Shown: in pieces, positions 25,632-34,144 of the stretch
Position numbering within the stretch: position 1 is the first letter of the stretch
Layout: each line of letters starts with the position of its first letter
Assembly: GCF_008064635.1 (NCBI RefSeq)
Contig: NZ_VRYZ01000005.1
Span: forward strand, 1-64,000
Length of the DNA stretch: 64,000 nt
DNA from: Parahaliea aestuarii
Lineage (GTDB): Bacteria > Pseudomonadota > Gammaproteobacteria > Pseudomonadales > Halieaceae
Direction of reading: 5' to 3'
The notes under the pieces: model-generated
The model's input: only the letters and a program-made list of their open reading frames with translations
Database searches by the model: none
Told to the model about the DNA's origin: nothing
Position numbers and translations under genes: made by a program

Positions 25632-26969
25632 ATGACCCAAATGCCAGATTCCCAACGCCTCAGCCGTGCGCAGCTGGAAGCGCACTGGATGCCCTATACC
25701 GGCAATCGCCAGTTCAAGGACGACCCGCGCATGATCGTGGGCGCCGAAGGTTGCTACTACATCGACGATCGCGGCCGCCGCATCCTCGACGGACTCTCCG
25801 GCCTGTGGTGCTGCGGTGCCGGTCACAACCGGCCGGAGATTACCGAAGCGGTAACCCGGCAATTGCAGACACTGGATTACTCGCCGGCCTTCCAGTTCGG
25901 CCAGCCGCGTTCCTTTGAGCTGGCCAATCGCATCAAGACCCTGACCCCGGATGGTCTGGACTACGTGTTCTTCACCAACTCCGGTTCCGAGTGCGCCGAT
26001 ACCGCGCTGAAAATGGCGCGGGCCTACTGGCGCCTGAAGGGGCAGCCCACCAAAACCAAGCTCATCGGCCGCGCCAAGGGCTACCACGGGGTGAATTTTG
26101 GCGGCATTGCGGTGGGCGGCATCGGTGCCAACCGCAAGCTGTTCGGCCAGGGCCTGGACGCCGACCACCTGTCGCACACCCTTTTGGCCGAGAACGTGTT
26201 CACCCGCGGCATGCCCGCCAACGGCTGGCAGCTGGCGGACGAACTGCTGGAACTGATCGCCCTGCACGACGCCTCCAACATCGCCGCGGTGATCGTGGAG
26301 CCCATGGCCGGCTCCGCCGGGGTGATCCCGCCGCCGGCGGGCTACCTCAAGCGCCTGCGGGACATCTGCGACGCCAACGACATCCTGCTGATCTTCGACG
26401 AGGTGATTACCGGCTTCGGTCGCTGCGGCGCCATGACCGGGGCCGAGGCTTTCGGCGTGGTGCCGGACATCATGAACGTGGCCAAGCAGCTCACCAACGG
26501 CGCCATCCCCATGGGAGCGGTGATTGCGAAGGACGATATCTACCAGACCTTTATGGCCCAGGGCGGCCCCGACTATATGCTGGAGTTCCCCCACGGCTAC
26601 ACTTACTCGGCCCACCCCGTGGCCTGCGCCGCCGGTATTGCGGCGCTGGACATTCTCGAACAGGAGCAACTGCCGGCGCGGGTGGCGCAACTGGCGCCCC
26701 ATTTCGAAGCCGGGCTGCACCAGCTGCAGGCCGCGCCCCACGTCACCGACATCCGCAACTTCGGCTTTGCCGGCGCCCTGCAACTGCAGGCATACCCGGG
26801 GGAACCGGCGCGCCGCCCCTTCGAGATTGCCATGCGGATGTGGGAGAAAGGCTTTTACGTGCGCTACGGCGGCGACACCATCCAGATGGGCCTGCCCTTT
26901 GTGATCGAGACGGCCGAGATCGACAGTCTGCTCGGCGCCCTCGGCGAGACCCTGGGAGAACTGGCATAA
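25632..26969 (+). CDS. Omega-amino acid:pyruvate aminotransferase
   Basis: 445 residues, class III PLP-dependent aminotransferase. LEAHWMPYTGNRQFKDDPRM is the N-terminal signature of the beta-alanine:pyruvate transaminases (AptA/BauA type). The PLP lysine is K285 in NVAKQLTNGAIPMG and the cofactor aspartate is D256 in IFDEVITGFGR. It moves the amino group of beta-alanine or other omega-amino acids to pyruvate, giving malonate semialdehyde and alanine. Divergent LysR regulator upstream. No semialdehyde dehydrogenase follows directly, but an aldehyde dehydrogenase lies at 30452. Confidence 0.92.
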   Translation: MTQMPDSQRLSRAQLEAHWMPYTGNRQFKDDPRMIVGAEGCYYIDDRGRRILDGLSGLWCCGAGHNRPEITEAVTRQLQTLDYSPAFQFGQPRSFELANRIKTLTPDGLDYVFFTNSGSECADTALKMARAYWRLKGQPTKTKLIGRAKGYHGVNFGGIAVGGIGANRKLFGQGLDADHLSHTLLAENVFTRGMPANGWQLADELLELIALHDASNIAAVIVEPMAGSAGVIPPPAGYLKRLRDICDANDILLIFDEVITGFGRCGAMTGAEAFGVVPDIMNVAKQLTNGAIPMGAVIAKDDIYQTFMAQGGPDYMLEFPHGYTYSAHPVACAAGIAALDILEQEQLPARVAQLAPHFEAGLHQLQAAPHVTDIRNFGFAGALQLQAYPGEPARRPFEIAMRMWEKGFYVRYGGDTIQMGLPFVIETAEIDSLLGALGETLGELA

Positions 26970-27002
26970 TCGCGGTTTTCCCCGGCGGGCAGCCCTCAGC
27001 TT

Positions 27003-27980
27003 TTGGCGGATAGCGACACACTCAAACTCATTGTTACGGCACTGTCCGTCAGCGGCCCCACCTTCGGCTGGGTGCTGCTGGGGGTGGTGCTGCGCCGCGT
27101 CGGCGTCATTCAGCAGCGCCATGTGGACGCCATTTCCCGTGTTGCGTTTATGGCGGCGTTGCCGGTGCTGTTGTTTGCCAGCGCGGCGCTGGTGGACTAC
27201 CGCCACCTCGGCGATGCCCGCTACCTGGCGGCCGGCGTTGTCGCGACCTTCGTCACCCTGTTTGCCAGTCTGTGCTACTGCCGCTGGCGCGGTTTCTCCC
27301 TCGGAGACACCGGCGTTTTTGTGCAGGCCTCCTACCGCTCCAACCTCGCCATTGTTGGCATTGCCCTGTGTCACGCGGCCTACGGCGAAGCCGGCCTGGC
27401 CCTGGCGACTCTGCCGCTGGCGGTGATGACGGCGCTTTACAACATGCTCGCTGTCGCCCTGCTGAATGCCACTCACGGCGGTCAGCGCTCGCCCCGGGCC
27501 ATGTTGCTGGGCATGCTGCGCAATCCGCTGCTGATCGGCATTGGCCTCGGTGTGGCAGTGTCCCTGCTGGCGCTGCCCCTGCCAGCTCTGGTGCCGCAGG
27601 TGTCCTCCGCCATTTCGCGCTACTTCATTCCACTGACACTGGTCGCCATCGGCGGCGCCATCCAGCTCAATACCCTGCACCGGCTCGGGCGCACGACCTG
27701 GGAGGCAGCGGGCTGGCGGCTGTGCGTGGGGCCGGCCATTGGTGTCGCGGTGGCCTTGCTGATGGGGGTTCGCGGGCAGGCTCTGGGCGTGATCTTCCTG
27801 TTACTGGCGGCACCGGTGGCGGCGGCCAGTTTCGTGATGGTTGTCGCGGCCCGGGGCAACAGCGTCCTGGCGGCCAATATCATCATTTTGACCACGCTGC
27901 TGTGCGGCCTGACGGTGACGCTGGGTTTCAGTGTGCTGGTGGCGCTGGGGCTGGTGGGGGAGTTGGTCAAGCCGCTTTGA
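27003..27980 (+). CDS. AEC-family auxin-efflux-type permease
   Basis: 325 residues from a TTG start and about ten membrane segments. GPTFGWVLLGVVLRRVGVIQQRHVDAISRVAFMAALPVLLF is the N-terminal block of the auxin efflux carrier (AEC) family, which in bacteria moves malonate, malate or other small acids. It starts 33 bases after the aminotransferase and may export or import a related acid. The substrate is not determinable from sequence. Confidence 0.85.
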   Translation: MADSDTLKLIVTALSVSGPTFGWVLLGVVLRRVGVIQQRHVDAISRVAFMAALPVLLFASAALVDYRHLGDARYLAAGVVATFVTLFASLCYCRWRGFSLGDTGVFVQASYRSNLAIVGIALCHAAYGEAGLALATLPLAVMTALYNMLAVALLNATHGGQRSPRAMLLGMLRNPLLIGIGLGVAVSLLALPLPALVPQVSSAISRYFIPLTLVAIGGAIQLNTLHRLGRTTWEAAGWRLCVGPAIGVAVALLMGVRGQALGVIFLLLAAPVAAASFVMVVAARGNSVLAANIIILTTLLCGLTVTLGFSVLVALGLVGELVKPL

Positions 27981-28004
27981 ATGTCGGCTGCTGGCAGGGA
28001 AAGC

Positions 28005-28028
28005 CGCCCGGCTCCGGGGAGCCGGGCG
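28005..28028. terminator. Hairpin between convergent genes
   Basis: A perfect 11-bp stem (arms 28005-28015 and 28018-28028, with core CCCGGCTCC / GGAGCCGGG) around two G. It lies between the convergent AEC and acyl-CoA dehydrogenase genes. There is no T-run, so termination in either direction is inferred. Confidence 0.55.
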
Positions 28029-28038
28029 ATTCAGGCGT

Positions 28039-29175
28039 TTAGCGGCCGAGAATGGAGCGCGCCACCAGCTCGCGCATGATCTCGGAGGTGCCGCCGTAGA
28101 TGCGCTGGATGCGGGCATCGGTGTAGTAGCGGGAGATCGGGTACTCGGTGGTGTAGCCGTAGCCGCCGAACAGCTGCAGGCAGTCGTCGATGGTCTTGCA
28201 CTGCATTTCACAGGCGGCCAGCTTCAGCATGGCGGCCTTGTCGGCGGTCAGTTCGCCGCGGCTGTACTCGTCGGCGCACTGCTCGTAGAGCGCGCGGTTC
28301 AAGGCGATTTCGGTGCGCACGTCGGCCAGCTTGAAGCGGGTGTTCTGAAAGCTGCTGACGCTCTGGCCGAAAGCCTTGCGCTCCTTCACATACTCGATGG
28401 TGTGCGCCAGCGCGCCCTCGGCGGCGGAAATGGCCTGGGCGGCGATGCCGAGGCGCTCCCGCGGCAGCTCTTCCATCATGATGACGAAGCCCTTGTTCTC
28501 GTCGCCCAGCAGGGCATCCGCCGGCACGCGCAGGTCCTGGAAAAACAGCTGCGCAGTATCCGAGGTGTGCTGGCCGATCTTCTCGATCTTCTTGCTCTTT
28601 TCGAAACCCGGCAGGCTGGCATCCACCAGGAACAGGCTGGTGCCCTTGGCGCCCTTGCCGGGATCGGTGAGGGCGGCCACGATCACCAGGTCGGCGTGAA
28701 TACCGTTGGTGATGAAAATCTTGGAACCGTTGATGACCCACTCGTCGCCGTCGCGCACGGCAGTGGTGCGGATGCCCTGTACGTCGGAACCGGCGCCGGG
28801 CTCTGTCATGGCCAGCGCGCCCACCGCTTCGCCGCTGACCATCTTCGGCAGCCACTGCTGCTTCTGGGCTTCGGTGCCGTGGCGGCTGATGTAGGGCGCC
28901 ACAATGTTGGAGTGAATGCCGGTGCCGGTGGCGATGCCGCCGAAGCCCATGGCGGACAGCTCTTCGATCAGGGCGAGAGTGACGTGGGGCGAAGTGCCCG
29001 CGCCGCCGTAGGCCTCGTCCACGTCGGGGCACAGCAGGCCGGCCGCACCGAGAGTATTCCACAGCTCCCGGGGCACCATGTGCTGCTCTTCCCACTCCTC
29101 GAAATGGGGGGCGACTTCCTGCTCGAAGGCGCGGCGGGCCATGTCCCGAAACAGGGTCAAATCTTCGTTGTTCAT
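28039..29175 (-). CDS. Acyl-CoA dehydrogenase (LCAD-like)
   Basis: 378 residues. N-terminal helical region, then AMTEPGAGSDVQGIRTTA (FAD and substrate contact) and the C-terminal helix bundle with LFGGYGYTTEYPISRYYTDARIQ. The usual catalytic Glu in IYEGT is replaced (IYGGTSE). A Glu in LPRERLGIAAQ is present instead, which is the arrangement of the long-chain and isovaleryl enzymes. I chose the ATG at 29175 because GGAG lies 6 bases upstream. A second in-frame ATG lies at 29187. Divergent from the AraC regulator. Substrate chain length is unknown. Confidence 0.9.
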   Translation of the reverse strand: MNNEDLTLFRDMARRAFEQEVAPHFEEWEEQHMVPRELWNTLGAAGLLCPDVDEAYGGAGTSPHVTLALIEELSAMGFGGIATGTGIHSNIVAPYISRHGTEAQKQQWLPKMVSGEAVGALAMTEPGAGSDVQGIRTTAVRDGDEWVINGSKIFITNGIHADLVIVAALTDPGKGAKGTSLFLVDASLPGFEKSKKIEKIGQHTSDTAQLFFQDLRVPADALLGDENKGFVIMMEELPRERLGIAAQAISAAEGALAHTIEYVKERKAFGQSVSSFQNTRFKLADVRTEIALNRALYEQCADEYSRGELTADKAAMLKLAACEMQCKTIDDCLQLFGGYGYTTEYPISRYYTDARIQRIYGGTSEIMRELVARSILGR

Positions 29176-29338
29176 GCTGTGCTCCATCGCTGGCGTGGGG
29201 GAGGCGAAAGTGTGAGTAAAAGCGGGGGGCAAGACAATGACGCAACCCGCCAATTTTTGATTGTAGACGACAGCAAGTGGTCATTCCCTGTGCAATTGCG
29301 GTATAAAGCGCCGGCAGCCGCAGGGGAATTACCATTAA

Positions 29339-30352
29339 ATGACAACGTTGGCCGACCTTCACCGTCCCGGTATCGCCACCCATTTCGCGCGCGTTCTGGT
29401 GTCCCGCGCCACCCGGCTGGGGGTGCCCGAAGCGCAGCTGCTGCAGGCGGTGCGCCTGAACCGCGAGTTGCTGGAGGAGGGCAGGGTGCGCATCAGCCCG
29501 GTGCAGCTGGGCGCGCTGATGCGCATGGTGTGGCGGGAACTGGACGATGAACTGATGGGCTTCGGCGCCGGCGCCCATCGCTTTGGCACCTTTGCCCTGA
29601 TGGCCCGGCAGATGGTCGACAGCGCCACTCTGGGGGAGGCGCTGCGCTACTCCGTGCGCTTCTACAATCTGACCTCGCCGGCCCTGCGCTGGCAACTGCG
29701 CGAGTCGGGGCCCTGTGAACTGGCCCTCAGCCTGACGGAACCCGCTGCGGACCCGGATCACCTGCTGGAGGAGTTCATGCTGCTGATCTGGCACCGCTTC
29801 TGCAACTGGCTGATCGGCGAGCGCATACCCCTGCAGCGCACTGCGTTTCGATTTGCCGCCCCGGCCCACCGAGCCGAGTATCGCCTGATGTTTCCCGGAC
29901 CGGTGCAGTACGGACAGGCCGTGAGCAGCATCCAGGTGGACGGCGCCTGGCTACGGGCACCGGTGATCCGCTCGCGGCGGGACCTGCGCCGCTATCTGCA
30001 GCGCCTGCCCGATGAATGGTTCGTCAAGCAGATCTTTGCCGATAGTGTCAGTGCCCGGGTGCTGCGCGCGCTGGCGGACGCCTCCGCCGACCTCAGTCTG
30101 GAGGAGCTGTCCGGCCAGTGGCACCTGAGCAGCCGCACCCTGCACCGCCAGTTAAAGCGCGAGGGCAGCAGTTTTCGCCGCCTGCGGGAGCAGTATCGCC
30201 GCGATCGCGCCGAGGCCCTGTTGCTGGAGGGCAACGGCCCCATCGGCGAGGTGGCACAATCCCTGGCAATGACGGAACCGGCCTTCTCCCGCGCGTTCAA
30301 ACTGTGGACGGGCATGTCGCCACTGGCCTACCGCCGGGCGCGGCGGCGATAA
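29339..30352 (+). CDS. AraC-family transcriptional regulator
   Basis: 337 residues. The N-terminal part (about 15-200) is the arabinose-binding-like domain of the OruR/ArgR subgroup. The C-terminal 100 residues hold two helix-turn-helix units (SLEELSGQWHLSSRTLHRQLKREGSSFRRLREQYR and PIGEVAQSLAMTEPAFSRAFKLWTGMSPLAYR). It is divergent from the acyl-CoA dehydrogenase (163 bases between) and upstream of the aldehyde dehydrogenase. Either could be its target. Confidence 0.9.
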   Translation: MTTLADLHRPGIATHFARVLVSRATRLGVPEAQLLQAVRLNRELLEEGRVRISPVQLGALMRMVWRELDDELMGFGAGAHRFGTFALMARQMVDSATLGEALRYSVRFYNLTSPALRWQLRESGPCELALSLTEPAADPDHLLEEFMLLIWHRFCNWLIGERIPLQRTAFRFAAPAHRAEYRLMFPGPVQYGQAVSSIQVDGAWLRAPVIRSRRDLRRYLQRLPDEWFVKQIFADSVSARVLRALADASADLSLEELSGQWHLSSRTLHRQLKREGSSFRRLREQYRRDRAEALLLEGNGPIGEVAQSLAMTEPAFSRAFKLWTGMSPLAYRRARRR

Positions 30353-30451
30353 CCCCCTGGGGTGGTAGCCAGGCCCCGGGGCGGTGCTACACTAGAGCCT
30401 TTCTTGTATCCGTAAACCCGCAAACCCGCAAATTCCTAAACGGAGAAAAAC

Positions 30452-31879
30452 ATGCACCAGTACACGCAGTTCTATATCAATGGCCAGTGGGTCGACCCGG
30501 TGACTCCGCGCACCCTGGAAGTGATCAACCCCGCCACTGAGGAAGCCTGCGGCGTCATCAGCATCGGCTCCGAGGCCGATGTGGATCTGGCCGTTGCCGC
30601 CGCCCGCAAAGCATTTGAAACCTACGGTTACAGCACTCGCCAGGATCGTATCGATGTGCTGGCGTCCTGCGTATCAGTCTATGAAAAGCGCCTGAACGAC
30701 GTGGCGGCGGCCATCAGCGAAGAGATGGGCGCGCCCAAGAAGCTGGCGGTGGAAGCCCAGGCCATGGCGGGTTTCGGGCACCTGCAGGAAGCCCTGCGCG
30801 TGCTCAGGGAATTCGATTTTGAGGAGGACCTCGGTCCGCACCGCGTGTTCAAGGAGCCCATCGGCGTCTGCGGTTTGATCACTCCCTGGAACTGGCCTGT
30901 CAACCAGATCGGTTGCAAGGTTGCCCCCGCCCTGGCTGTGGGTTGCACCATGATTCTCAAGCCCAGCGAGGTGGCGCCCCTGTCCGCCTATGTGTGGACC
31001 CAGATCATGGACGAGGCGGGTGTGCCCGCCGGCGTATTCAACCTGGTGAACGGCGACGGCCCCGGCGTTGGCACGGCACTCAGTCAGCACCCCGATGTCG
31101 ACATGATGTCCTTCACCGGCTCCACCCGCGCCGGCACCCTGGTGGCCCAGAATGCCGCGCCCACCGTCAAGCGCGTGGCCCAGGAACTCGGCGGCAAGTC
31201 GCCCAACATCATTCTCGACGACGCCGACCTCGAAGCGGCGGTCACTCGCGGTGTGCTGCACATGTACAACAACACCGGGCAGTCCTGTAACGCACCCTCG
31301 CGCATGCTGGTGCCCCGTGCCAAGCTGGAGCAGGCCGAGGAAATTGCCAAAGCGGTGACCGCCTCGGTCGTGGTGGGTGACCCCCAGGCCGATGGCACCA
31401 CCATGGGCCCTGTCGTGTCCGAACTGCAGTTCAACAAGATCCAGGCTCTGATCGAGAAAGGTATCGAGGAGGGCGCCAAGTTGGTCGCCGGCGGGCCGGG
31501 CCGTCCGGAGGGCATCGACAAGGGCTATTTCATCCGCCCCACCGTGTTCTCCAACGTCAACAATGAGATGACCATCGCCCGGGAGGAAATCTTCGGTCCG
31601 GTGCTGGTGATGATTCCCTACGACAGCGAGGAAGAGGCCATCCGCATCGGCAACGATACGCCCTACGGCCTGGCCGGTTACGTGCAGAGCGGTGATATCG
31701 AACACGCCCGCAAGGTGGCCGCGCGCATCCGTGCCGGCAACGTGCATATCAATGGCGCATCCGGCGGCTTCGACGTGCCCTTTGGCGGCTTCAAGCAGTC
31801 CGGCAACGGCCGTGAGTGGGGCGCCCACGGCTTTGCAGACTTCCTTGAAATCAAGGCCGTTGAAGGCTACGCCGCCTGA
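30452..31879 (+). CDS. NAD(P)-dependent aldehyde dehydrogenase
   Basis: 475 residues. The nucleophile is C279 in NNTGQSCNAPSR and the general base is E245 in QELGGKSPNI. GVCGLITPWNWPVNQIGCKVAPALA is the cofactor-binding block. It oxidises an aldehyde to the acid in the cytoplasm. The substrate could be a semialdehyde from the aminotransferase route or glyceraldehyde, judging by the coupled glycerol kinase. A GGAG site precedes the ATG at 30452. The stop overlaps the glpK start by one base (TGATG). Confidence 0.9.
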   Translation: MHQYTQFYINGQWVDPVTPRTLEVINPATEEACGVISIGSEADVDLAVAAARKAFETYGYSTRQDRIDVLASCVSVYEKRLNDVAAAISEEMGAPKKLAVEAQAMAGFGHLQEALRVLREFDFEEDLGPHRVFKEPIGVCGLITPWNWPVNQIGCKVAPALAVGCTMILKPSEVAPLSAYVWTQIMDEAGVPAGVFNLVNGDGPGVGTALSQHPDVDMMSFTGSTRAGTLVAQNAAPTVKRVAQELGGKSPNIILDDADLEAAVTRGVLHMYNNTGQSCNAPSRMLVPRAKLEQAEEIAKAVTASVVVGDPQADGTTMGPVVSELQFNKIQALIEKGIEEGAKLVAGGPGRPEGIDKGYFIRPTVFSNVNNEMTIAREEIFGPVLVMIPYDSEEEAIRIGNDTPYGLAGYVQSGDIEHARKVAARIRAGNVHINGASGGFDVPFGGFKQSGNGREWGAHGFADFLEIKAVEGYAA

Positions 31880-33369
31880 TGACTGACTTCGTCCTCGCCA
31901 TCGATCAGGGAACCACCGGCTCAACCGTCGCCCTGATGGATGGCCGGGGGCGGATTCGCGCCAGCGTCAATTACGAATTTCCCCAGCACTTCCCCCAGCC
32001 GGGCTGGGTGGAACATGCGCCCGCTGATATCTGGCAGTCTGTGCAGAAGGGCATCAGTGCGGTACTGCGCAAGCGGGTCTGCAAGGCGTCCGACATTGTC
32101 GCCATCGGCATCACCAACCAGCGCGAAACGGCGCTGCTGTGGGATCGCGACAGCGGCGAGGCCCTCAATAATGCCATTGTCTGGCAGTGCCGGCGCACCA
32201 CCGATTTCTGCGAGAATTTAAAGTCCGCGGGGCACGAAAAAATGGTGCGGCGCAAGGCCGGGCTGGTGCTCGACCCCTACTTTTCCGCCAGCAAGTTCCG
32301 TTGGCTACTCAACAATACCCGCGGTATTGCGAAGAATCTGCGGGCCGGCAAGGTCGCGGCAGGCACCGTCGATAGTTACCTGATCTGGCAGCTCTCCGGT
32401 GGCAAGGCTCACGTGACCGACGTGTCCAATGCCTCGCGCACTTCGCTAATGGACCTGAAGCGCTGCGACTGGGACAGCGAGCTGCTGGACCTGTTTGAGG
32501 TGCCCAAGGATATTCTGCCGCAAGTGGTGCCCTCCAGTGCCGTTCTCGCCCATACCCGCGGTGTGAAGGGTTTGCCCGACGGTATCCCTATTGCCGGTGT
32601 GGCGGGTGACCAGCAGGCGGCACTGTTCGGACAGGCCTGTTTTACCGCCGGTGATGCCAAATGTACCTTCGGCACCGGCTCTTTCATCCTGATGAACACC
32701 GGTAGCGAAAGGCTGCTGTCTCGCTCCGGCCTGCTCACCACCCTGGCCTGGCAGCTGGGTGAGGGTGGCAAGCCGGTGTACGCCCTGGAAGGCGGCGCTT
32801 TTGTTTGCGGTGCGGCGGTGCAGTGGCTGCGTGACCAGATGCAGATCATCCGCAAAGCCTCGGAGATTGAAGCCCTGGCCCGGGAGGTGGAGGATCACGG
32901 CGGCGTGGAATTCGTGCCCGCCCTGACCGGCCTCGGCGCGCCGCACTGGGCGCCGGATGCCCGCGGCATGCTGAGCGGCCTTACCCGCGGCACCACGCGC
33001 GGCCATATCGCCCGCGCCACGCTGGACGCCATGGCTCTGCAAAATGCCGACATCCTGCTGGCGATGGAGCGCGACCTCGGCAAGCGTATGAAGCCCCTGC
33101 GGGTGGACGGCGGCGCTGCCGCCAATAACCTGCTGATGCAGATCCAGGCCAATGTGCTGGGTCGCAAGCTGATTCGCCCCCAGGTGATTGAAACCACCGT
33201 CGCCGGCGCCTGCTATCTGGCCGGGCTCGGCGTGGGATTGTGGAGCGGCACCGGCGAAATTCGCAAAATCTGGCAGGCCGAACAGGAGTTTCGTGTCGGC
33301 ATGACGCCCCACCGGCGGCGCCAGCGATTCGCCAGCTGGCAGAAAGCGCTCGAGCGCACCTTGTTGTAG
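31879..33369 (+). CDS. glpK: Glycerol kinase
   Basis: 496 residues, the usual size. FGGY-family kinase that makes sn-glycerol 3-phosphate from glycerol and ATP. LAIDQGTTGSTVALMD is the ATP-phosphate loop, WVEHAPADIW and IAIGITNQRETALLWDRDSG are substrate-site blocks, and GVAGDQQAALFGQACF contains the catalytic Asp. Translation is coupled to the aldehyde dehydrogenase before it. No glpF, glpD or glpR is nearby, so this is an unusual setting for glpK. Confidence 0.93.
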   Translation: MTDFVLAIDQGTTGSTVALMDGRGRIRASVNYEFPQHFPQPGWVEHAPADIWQSVQKGISAVLRKRVCKASDIVAIGITNQRETALLWDRDSGEALNNAIVWQCRRTTDFCENLKSAGHEKMVRRKAGLVLDPYFSASKFRWLLNNTRGIAKNLRAGKVAAGTVDSYLIWQLSGGKAHVTDVSNASRTSLMDLKRCDWDSELLDLFEVPKDILPQVVPSSAVLAHTRGVKGLPDGIPIAGVAGDQQAALFGQACFTAGDAKCTFGTGSFILMNTGSERLLSRSGLLTTLAWQLGEGGKPVYALEGGAFVCGAAVQWLRDQMQIIRKASEIEALAREVEDHGGVEFVPALTGLGAPHWAPDARGMLSGLTRGTTRGHIARATLDAMALQNADILLAMERDLGKRMKPLRVDGGAAANNLLMQIQANVLGRKLIRPQVIETTVAGACYLAGLGVGLWSGTGEIRKIWQAEQEFRVGMTPHRRRQRFASWQKALERTLL

Positions 33370-33393
33370 CTGCCCCGCATACCCAGTGATCCC

Positions 33394-33579
33394 ATGGCCG
33401 ATATCCTTCCCTTCAAGAAACCTTCGCTGCAGGAAAAGCACAAAGGCAAGACCCTGTGCAAGCACGGCCACCACAAGTGGGTGGTGGACAAGGCCAGGCA
33501 GTTTGACGTGAAACAGGGCAAACTGGTGACACGCTATCGCTGCAGCCGCTGCGGCGTGGAAAAAATCAAAGCCCACTGA
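33394..33579 (+). CDS. Small zinc-ribbon-like protein
   Basis: 61 residues. C22 with nearby H24, H26 and H27, and the C-terminal pair C50-x2-C53 (YRCSRCGVEK), make a likely zinc site. The rest is very basic. I recognise it as a conserved hypothetical of gammaproteobacteria without a known function. It starts 24 bases after glpK and ends 18 bases before ybaK, so it likely shares a transcript with one of them. Confidence 0.7.
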   Translation: MADILPFKKPSLQEKHKGKTLCKHGHHKWVVDKARQFDVKQGKLVTRYRCSRCGVEKIKAH

Positions 33580-33597
33580 CGACGAGTTTCACCCACC

Positions 33598-34062
33598 ATG
33601 ACACCCGCCATCGACGCCGCCCGCAAGGCGGGCATTGCCTTCCACATCCATGAATACCAGCACGACCCGAGCGCAGCTTCCTACGGACTGGAGGCCGCGG
33701 AGAAAATGGGCGTGCCACCGGAACAGGTGTTCAAGACCCTGGTGGCGGAAGCGGGAATCGAGTTGGTGGTTGCCATCATTCCGGTGGAGCAGACCCTTAA
33801 CCTGAAGAAGATCGCGCGCGCGGCCGGCGCCAAGAAGGCGGCGATGGCCGAGGGTAAAAAGGTCGAGCGCAGTAGCGGCTATGTGCTGGGTGGCGTCAGT
33901 CCGCTGGGGCAGAAGCGGGCGCTGCGCACTTTCGTCGACGAGAGCGCCGCGGCATTCCGCGAGATCTACGTCAGTGCCGGCAAGCGCGGCCTGGAAATCC
34001 AGCTGGCGCCGCAGGATTTGCTGAAATTGACCGGCGGCGAGCTGGCTTCTCTGTGTAACTGA
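33598..34062 (+). CDS. ybaK: Cys-tRNA(Pro)/Cys-tRNA(Cys) deacylase YbaK
   Basis: 154 residues of the YbaK/EbsC family, which hydrolyses mischarged Cys-tRNA(Pro). FHIHEYQHDPSAASYGLEAAEKMGVPPEQVFKTLVAE is the N-terminal block, and NLKKIARAAGAKKAAMAE holds the conserved Lys. The last codons, CTG TGT AAC TGA, are the first copy of a 15-bp tandem repeat, so the stop codon itself lies inside the repeat. Confidence 0.93.
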   Translation: MTPAIDAARKAGIAFHIHEYQHDPSAASYGLEAAEKMGVPPEQVFKTLVAEAGIELVVAIIPVEQTLNLKKIARAAGAKKAAMAEGKKVERSSGYVLGGVSPLGQKRALRTFVDESAAAFREIYVSAGKRGLEIQLAPQDLLKLTGGELASLCN

Positions 34063-34124
34063 AGATTCTGTAACTGAAGATTCTGTAACTGAAGATTCTG
34101 TAACTGAAGATTCTGTAACTGAAG
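34054..34124 (+). repeat. Tandem 15-bp repeat over the ybaK stop codon
   Basis: TGTAACTGAAGATTC occurs four times from 34054 to 34113, followed by a partial copy (TGTAACTGAAG) to 34124. The copies are identical. Because 15 is a multiple of 3, each carries an in-frame TGA for ybaK. On the other strand it would read LQLQN repeats. Confidence 0.95.
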
Positions 34125-34139
34125 GTGGCGCCCGCCACC
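34124..34139. terminator. Hairpin between ybaK and bioA
   Basis: GGTGGCG (34124-34130) and CGCCACC (34133-34139) form a perfect 7-bp stem around CC. It lies between convergent genes and directly after the 15-bp repeats. No T-run follows in the plus direction. Confidence 0.4.
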
Positions 34140-34144
34140 GCGTG

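Noticed and set aside
25560-27680. 706-codon frame antisense to the aminotransferase and AEC genes
   Set aside because: Long antisense frames are common in GC-rich genes. The forward genes have clear families; this has none.
34054-34124. CRISPR array
   Set aside because: The 15-bp units are contiguous, with no unique spacers and no cas genes.
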